From Usnea hakonensis (Eukaryota; Ascomycota; Lecanoromycetes; Lecanorales; Parmeliaceae), in NCBI GenBank assembly GCA_013423325.1, contig BLJB01000260.1, positions 156,672 to 220,671 on the forward strand: a stretch of DNA of 64,000 nucleotides, in the 5' to 3' direction. Under the pieces are notes generated by a model. The model was not told the DNA's origin. It did not search any database and worked only from the letters and a program-made list of their open reading frames with translations. The position numbers were made by a program, and so were the translations under genes. Positions 59,393-64,000 of the stretch are shown here, piece by piece; positions within the stretch are counted from its first letter, which is position 1; every line of letters begins with the position of its first letter.

Positions 59393-59533
59393 ACCCCTGC
59401 CGAGGTTTTTTTCACCCCTTCCGAGCTGATTGCTCGATGTAACCTTAATGCCCCAACGTCAATAATCTACTCGTTTCCTTCACACAGAGCCACTCTTCCG
59501 CAAAATATCTTTTCTCCAGTTCAGTCATCACCA

Positions 59534-61431
59534 ATGTCCCAAGAAATAGCCCCTGTAGAGCTCAAGAATCTGCAACCCAGTTCTGCCGATGATGTGGCCC
59601 GAGGTTCCGAGCCAAGTCTGCCAGCGGCCACAACCCAACCAGGAATGCGACGAGGCCAGGCTATCCTCGTTATCCTGCAACTGATGGCAGTCGCTTTCCT
59701 GACAAGCATCAGCACTGGCTTGATGACCGTGTCCATCCCACGGATCGCATCTGATTTGGATGTACCCCCACAATTGTACTACTGGTAAGCGTACAGAATC
59801 CAAGACAAATGAGAAACACTGTCGGCGTGGTTCTAAATTCCTTAACTCATCACACATTCAGCGCTAATGATGTTCCTAGGCCCTTATCCGTCTACGGGTA
59901 GATCTACCTCTGTTCCTCCTAACCTTCCGCAATTGACCCTCTCGGAGGACTAACATCGATTACATAGTTTGACAAGTGGCTCATGTCTCTTGATCGCTGG
60001 GGCCGTCGCCGACGTCGTTGGAAGCCGCCCAATCTTTCTCATTGGATGTTTTCTCCTCTCCTGTTTCGTACTTGCATGTGGCCTCGCTCGCTCAGGGATC
60101 GAATTAATTATGTTTCGCGCTATGCAAGGTATAGCAGTGGCTCTCTGTCTACCTACCTCAGTGGGTATACTTACCAACGCTATTCCGAGTGGCAAAAGAC
60201 GCAATTTGGGATTCGCTTGTATGGGGCTTGGGCAACCGCTTGGCTTTTCCTTGGGCCTCGTCCTAGGTGGTGTCTTTATTGATACTATTGGCTGGAGGGC
60301 CGGATGGTATATATGCGCTGCAGCAATTATGCTATGTTTTTTTATTGGCATCTGGAGTCTGCCTAAAGACTCGCTTGCGCAAGCCCCGAGCTTGCAGCGG
60401 CTTAAAGTGGATATTGATTGGATAGGAGCGATTCTAGCAACAGCCTGCTTAGCTCTACTATCATACGTACTTGTGTAAGCTTTCCAAGTCCGCTTGACCT
60501 ACTTATTCAAGTCACTGATAATACAATAATAGTATGATCTCGACTAGCAGCTCAAATATCAGACGTGCTAGTGTTATTGTACCGCTGACGATTAGTCTTT
60601 CACTAATCCCGGTCTTCGGCCTGTGGGTCGGTAGGCAGGAGCGACTGCAGAAGCCAGCTTTAATCCCGAACTCGTTATGGAAAAGGTTGGCTTTTACTAG
60701 TATGTGTCTTATGGTCCTTTTTTCGTATGCGGTTATGCAGACGATGGAGCTTTTTTGTGGATTATTGTGAGTCTATTGATCTGATTCTCTAGAGGCTATA
60801 GTGTTCGCTGATGGCCGATATAGCTGGCAAGAAGTTCAACTGCTATCCCCGCTTCAAGCATCTATTCGCTTTTTACCGAGTATGATTCTAGCTACAGTCT
60901 TGAATCTCATAACCGGCCTCATTGTCGACAGAATTCCAGTAATATATATAGTCCTATTGTCGTCGGCTCTTGGCGCAATTGCCCCTTTATTGATGGCCAT
61001 CAATTCTCCCAACTGGCCTTATTGGTATGCTGCATTTCCAGCGCAGCTCTTCGAACCACTTAGTCCCGACGGTAATTCTCCAGCGCAAAAGAATAATAGG
61101 TACAATGCTAATGGCGGATGAAATTCTAGTGATATATACCGCTGCTTTACTTCTCATCTCCGAAGTGTTTCCGGCCCGGACGCAAGCGCTTGCAGGTGCA
61201 GTTTTCAATACTGTGGGTCAATTTGGACAAGCTATAGGACTTGCCCTTATCGGTGTTGTATCGGATTCGATAACACGCAATTCAAAGTATACAGATAAGA
61301 ATTCACCAAACGCGCTTCTGGTTGGGTATAGGGCGGGATTCTGGATGTGCACCGGATGGATGGCCCTTATATGTATTATCGGCGTAGTCGGTCTTCGAAA
61401 GAGTGGGAAAGTGGGCTTGAAGAGGGATTGA
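59534..61431 (+). CDS. MFS drug/metabolite efflux transporter (six exons)
   Basis: Proposed exons are 59534-59784, 59880-59897, 59968-60474, 60533-60756, 60802-61071 and 61130-61431 (523 residues). The 18-bp second exon supplies PLSVYG and is needed to join YYW to GLTSGSCLLIAGAVAD. The fourth intron (60757-60801) is the least certain, since a stronger donor at 60767 does not keep the frame. The protein has the hydrophobic pattern of a 12-14-helix major facilitator of the drug:H+ antiporter type: a first helix about ILVILQLMAVAFLTSISTG, motif A replaced by AGAVADVVGSRPIF, and motif C-like GLGQPLGFSLGLVLGG. Its N-terminal tail is cytosolic. It starts only 105 bp beyond the transposon nest, so its promoter may be affected. 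The substrate is unknown. Confidence 0.85.
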
Positions 61432-62412
61432 GAAAGCTCACAGCTGCCTTGATGACGAATCAAGGATTCTTGTCAGGTCGGGGGAAATTGCGACTTATAC
61501 AACGTCTTTTCAGTCCTCGCCTTTATTGCTAGATTGAAAGGCCAAATAATCTTCTTGCTGTAACAATCTCGCTTTCTAATTATAACAACATTTGGCATAG
61601 GATTAACCGTCACAAAGTGGAACTAAACAAGTCCGTGCAGGAATTTGTTGCAGAGAACGGGCAAGGCATATGTGTACACCCCCCTAAAGCCTATGACAAG
61701 CCCACTGACGCTCTTTTGGTATTGTGAAATGGGCTGGGATCATGAATGATCCTTAGCCTCCGTTTGTGTATTACCAAGCCCAATCATGTTCAGTAGCGCA
61801 AATGTCAACCTTCACATACGACACACATGACTGCCTTAATAATCCCTCAAAGTCATTCGACCTAGCTGCCGTATGTTCATGCGGTACCTCTGATAACATG
61901 ATCCGGCGAAAAAGAAAACAGTCCATGTTGTTGAAGTGGACGTAATGAAGGGAAGAGAAGTAGTGCTGTACAGCAGTCCGCCGATGCAAACAAAATAGAG
62001 AGAGAAAATATCACATGCGACCGGTAGGTGCATCATCGGGGGATTAATGAGGTCAAGGACTAATTCCAGTCGTGTAGGACCGTCCGCAACAGGTAGACTT
62101 CAGCCCTGCGCTCAGGCTGCGCCTTGAAGAAATCGTGCTCCTGGAACGTGATACGCGAAGCAACTCTTAGCAGCATATGAGCAGCCGCCGCTTTCCGATT
62201 GTTCCCGTTCTCGCGTCGGAAAGAAACGTTCTAGGCGACACTCGCTGCTCTCGAGAACCCGCCAACGTAATCGCTAGGGACGCATGTCGGACGCATATCG
62301 CAATGTCGGCAATAGGTAGAGCAGGCTTCGCGATCCGCTTAAAGACTTAAAGTTCGCCTCGCCCTAAGGTTCTTGTGGTGCAAGGAATCATCATCAATAG
62401 ATCATCCTCAAT
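61432..62412. other. Intergenic, no supported gene
   Basis: About 1 kb of normal composition. Overlapping minus-strand frames (61771-62036) lack domains or splice partners. The stretch just before 62413 contains the presumed promoter of the protease-like gene. Confidence 0.5.
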
Positions 62413-63525
62413 ATGAACCTACCCCAGTTCTTTGCCAACACGCCCATAAGCATTTGCCTTGTTGCACTATACGCTGCCCTTGCCCTCTGCATAGACGCTG
62501 TGAAGAGCGGCAATTACCTCATCGCTTATTGCGACGCTGACACGACCGGTTCTCACGCCGCTTACCTCCAGCATCTGATTCCCTACATGCAGTCACATCT
62601 CGGAGCTGTTCTAACGGATCTCGATCGTGGCACAGCATCACCCGCTTTCCGCGCTTTTTTCAAAACAAATAATAATCTCGAACCCGTCCGCCACGTCTTT
62701 ACCAACATCATCAATGGGTCTGAGTTTCTCACTGTCAATTCCAGGCAAAACGGCCAGGTTAAGGCACCTCCAACTCTGCTCTGCGCAGACACCGATGAAC
62801 CTCTTCTAGATCATCTGATGGACGATTGCTATTCCTATGCCCAACCTGTGGCATATATCGTCAACCCACAAAAAATGGTCGCCATTTGCCCACATTTCTG
62901 GTTGCTACCTCACATTGCGCACAAAACGGCATGTCCGCGGATCGTGAATGGGAAAGTACTGATCGAGCCGACGAGCCTGATAGTGACACAGTTCGGCATA
63001 CTTGTGCATGAGTTGGTGCATATATACAACAGGTTCGATGATAGTTGGCAGGAGGTGTATACTTTCGACGATGTGGTTGGGCTGGATGCGATTCGAAGTG
63101 TGGAAAACGCACAGAATTATGCGACTTATGCTGCTGGTCAGTTGCGACTGCTATCGTCCGTGATGCTGCATTTTGTGAAAGAGAAGAGAGCTAATGATGT
63201 GCGGCGATCAGCTGTCCAAGCGGGCTGTACGGAATTTCCTGCTCCGCCGGCTTCAGGAAGCGGTACGTATGCATCTGATATTTTATATTTACTCAACATG
63301 ACTGACGTTTACGAGACGGTGAAGTTTGTCGAGAGAGATGCTTGGGCGCGCTCAACGATACGCTTGACACTGCGAAATCGTATACCAACCGCACCGCAGC
63401 TGGTAGTAACCTGTCCCATACGCAATGAACAAGACTCTACCATCTTGGCCAGTATAGAAAACCGCGACTGGATCGTGGTAAGTACAGTCAGCGAATCTAG
63501 CAGAAAAGTTCAGTTGGTATCTTAA
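62413..63525 (+). CDS. Secreted HEXXH metalloprotease-like protein (deuterolysin/M35-like)
   Basis: A single 370-residue frame. An N-terminal hydrophobic stretch (about 11-28, ISICLVALYAALALC) is a likely signal peptide. The zinc-binding HEXXH motif reads HELVH (His199-Glu200, His203), followed at about residue 220 by FDDVVGLDAIRSVENAQNYATYA. This resembles the Asp-ligand and helix of the aspzincin (M35) peptidases, though the usual GTxDxxYG signature is not present as such. Several Cys and the Y-rich middle agree with an extracellular fungal peptidase. A GTAAGT donor at 63478 could start an intron, so the last 16 residues may be replaced by another exon. It may be active, but the divergent third ligand leaves this open. 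Confidence 0.7.
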   Translation: MNLPQFFANTPISICLVALYAALALCIDAVKSGNYLIAYCDADTTGSHAAYLQHLIPYMQSHLGAVLTDLDRGTASPAFRAFFKTNNNLEPVRHVFTNIINGSEFLTVNSRQNGQVKAPPTLLCADTDEPLLDHLMDDCYSYAQPVAYIVNPQKMVAICPHFWLLPHIAHKTACPRIVNGKVLIEPTSLIVTQFGILVHELVHIYNRFDDSWQEVYTFDDVVGLDAIRSVENAQNYATYAAGQLRLLSSVMLHFVKEKRANDVRRSAVQAGCTEFPAPPASGSGTYASDILYLLNMTDVYETVKFVERDAWARSTIRLTLRNRIPTAPQLVVTCPIRNEQDSTILASIENRDWIVVSTVSESSRKVQLVS

Positions 63526-64000
63526 CCATACCCACCAAATGACGGAGAGGCGAAGATGCCCTCTATCGTAAAAGTGGTCATCCAAGCAAGCAACGCTCTT
63601 CAAAGAGACACATTTCATCCCATCCCATCCCATCCTTTTCACACAGCTTTCTGTACCACCCCCCTTTCCCCCAGCAACCTCCCCCCACAGCATGTACAAC
63701 CCCCCCCCACTCCCCCCTTCCCCCCCCTCCCATAAAACAACCAAGACCGCCCACATCCTTCACCAAGCCCGCCCTACAACGCCTCATCCTTCCCACGCAC
63801 ATCGGATGTTGCGTTGCAGCGTACATAACACATACGGAAGGTCTTGGGAGCGCACAATAAGAGCGCACAATACCCACCGCACAGTTCGGATAAATATTGA
63901 TACGAGCCGGCTTGGCATGGATTTGGGTATCAAATACATTTATGGCTTCTTTCTTTCACGAATTATATATGTAAATAGGACGTTACACTGCAATGAAGCC
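63526..64000. other. 3' flank with C-rich low-complexity tract, no gene seen
   Basis: The interval 63618-63735 is almost free of G on the + strand: CATCC repeats, then runs of C separated by T or A. Minus-strand frames through it are Gly-rich artefacts. Beyond 63780 the sequence is normal and may be the next gene's flank. Confidence 0.6.

Larger units (their letters stand above)
28751..59428 (+). mobile_element. Old Tc1/mariner-superfamily transposon, expanded to 30.7 kb by nested insertions
   Basis: The block is bounded by inverted repeats: 28751-28787 and 59393-59428, of the type CAGCTCGGCAGGGGTGAAAA. A second inverted pair (28800-28830 with 58821-58847) lies further in. Between the inserted elements, four stretches of host DNA (28868-29186, 35531-36028, 39823-39965, 48135-48464) translate on the + strand, in order, into a RIP-mutated Tc1/mariner-type DDE transposase. 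Removing the insertions leaves roughly 2.1 kb, a normal size for such an element. No clear TA duplication is visible at the outer ends, and about 545 bp on the right between the two inverted pairs are unexplained. The element is inactive. Confidence 0.7.

Noticed and set aside
28751..59428. A Starship-type giant cargo element
   Set aside because: No tyrosine-recombinase captain gene or cargo genes are seen. The length is explained by nested retrotransposons in a small inverted-repeat transposon.

Overview
The window is nuclear DNA of a filamentous ascomycete (Pezizomycotina; Eurotiomycetes-like by gene content, but I cannot place the species). Genes have short introns of about 50-190 bp with GTRNGT donors and YAG acceptors. 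Four gene-bearing patches of normal base composition are separated by very AT-rich blocks in which CA and TG dinucleotides are almost absent. That pattern is the footprint of repeat-induced point mutation (RIP).

Layout. (1) 1-6.1 kb: RIP-degraded DNA with three intact-ended copies of a miniature LTR-type element (636-641 bp, 101-bp terminal repeats, perfect 5-bp target duplications). (2) 6.1-28.6 kb: genes. These are the broken C-terminal part of a fungal transcription factor; a hairpin- and GC-cluster-rich segment that looks like inserted mitochondrial DNA; a phenylalanine/tyrosine ammonia-lyase-type MIO enzyme and a cytochrome P450 on the same strand; a secreted multidomain glycoprotein; a CorA-like membrane protein 94 bp downstream of a 939-residue protein of unknown function; a SET-domain protein; and a stand-alone hercynine-oxygenase-like enzyme (the C-terminal half of Egt1 without its methyltransferase). 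(3) 28.75-59.43 kb: one 30.7-kb nest of mobile elements. An old Tc1/mariner-superfamily transposon, recognised by its end inverted repeats and by transposase pieces that continue across the gaps, has been split by a second TIR transposon, a short LTR element, a 1.6-kb LTR element that itself carries another member of its family, an 8.2-kb Ty3/gypsy element that carries a small TIR element and an assembly gap, and a Ty3/gypsy element that carries two further LTR elements. Most boundaries carry exact target-site duplications, so the order of insertion can be read. (4) 59.5-64 kb: an MFS transporter starting 105 bp beyond the nest and a secreted HEXXH metalloprotease-like protein.

How the genes may work together. 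The lyase and the P450 form a plausible two-step phenylpropanoid-type unit. A broken transcription factor and a possible ABC-transporter tail nearby suggest the remains of a larger cluster. The hercynine-oxygenase-like gene and the MFS gene were probably neighbours before the nest grew between them. The other genes show no evident shared pathway. Exon joins were worked out by hand from frames and splice consensus; no database search was available.
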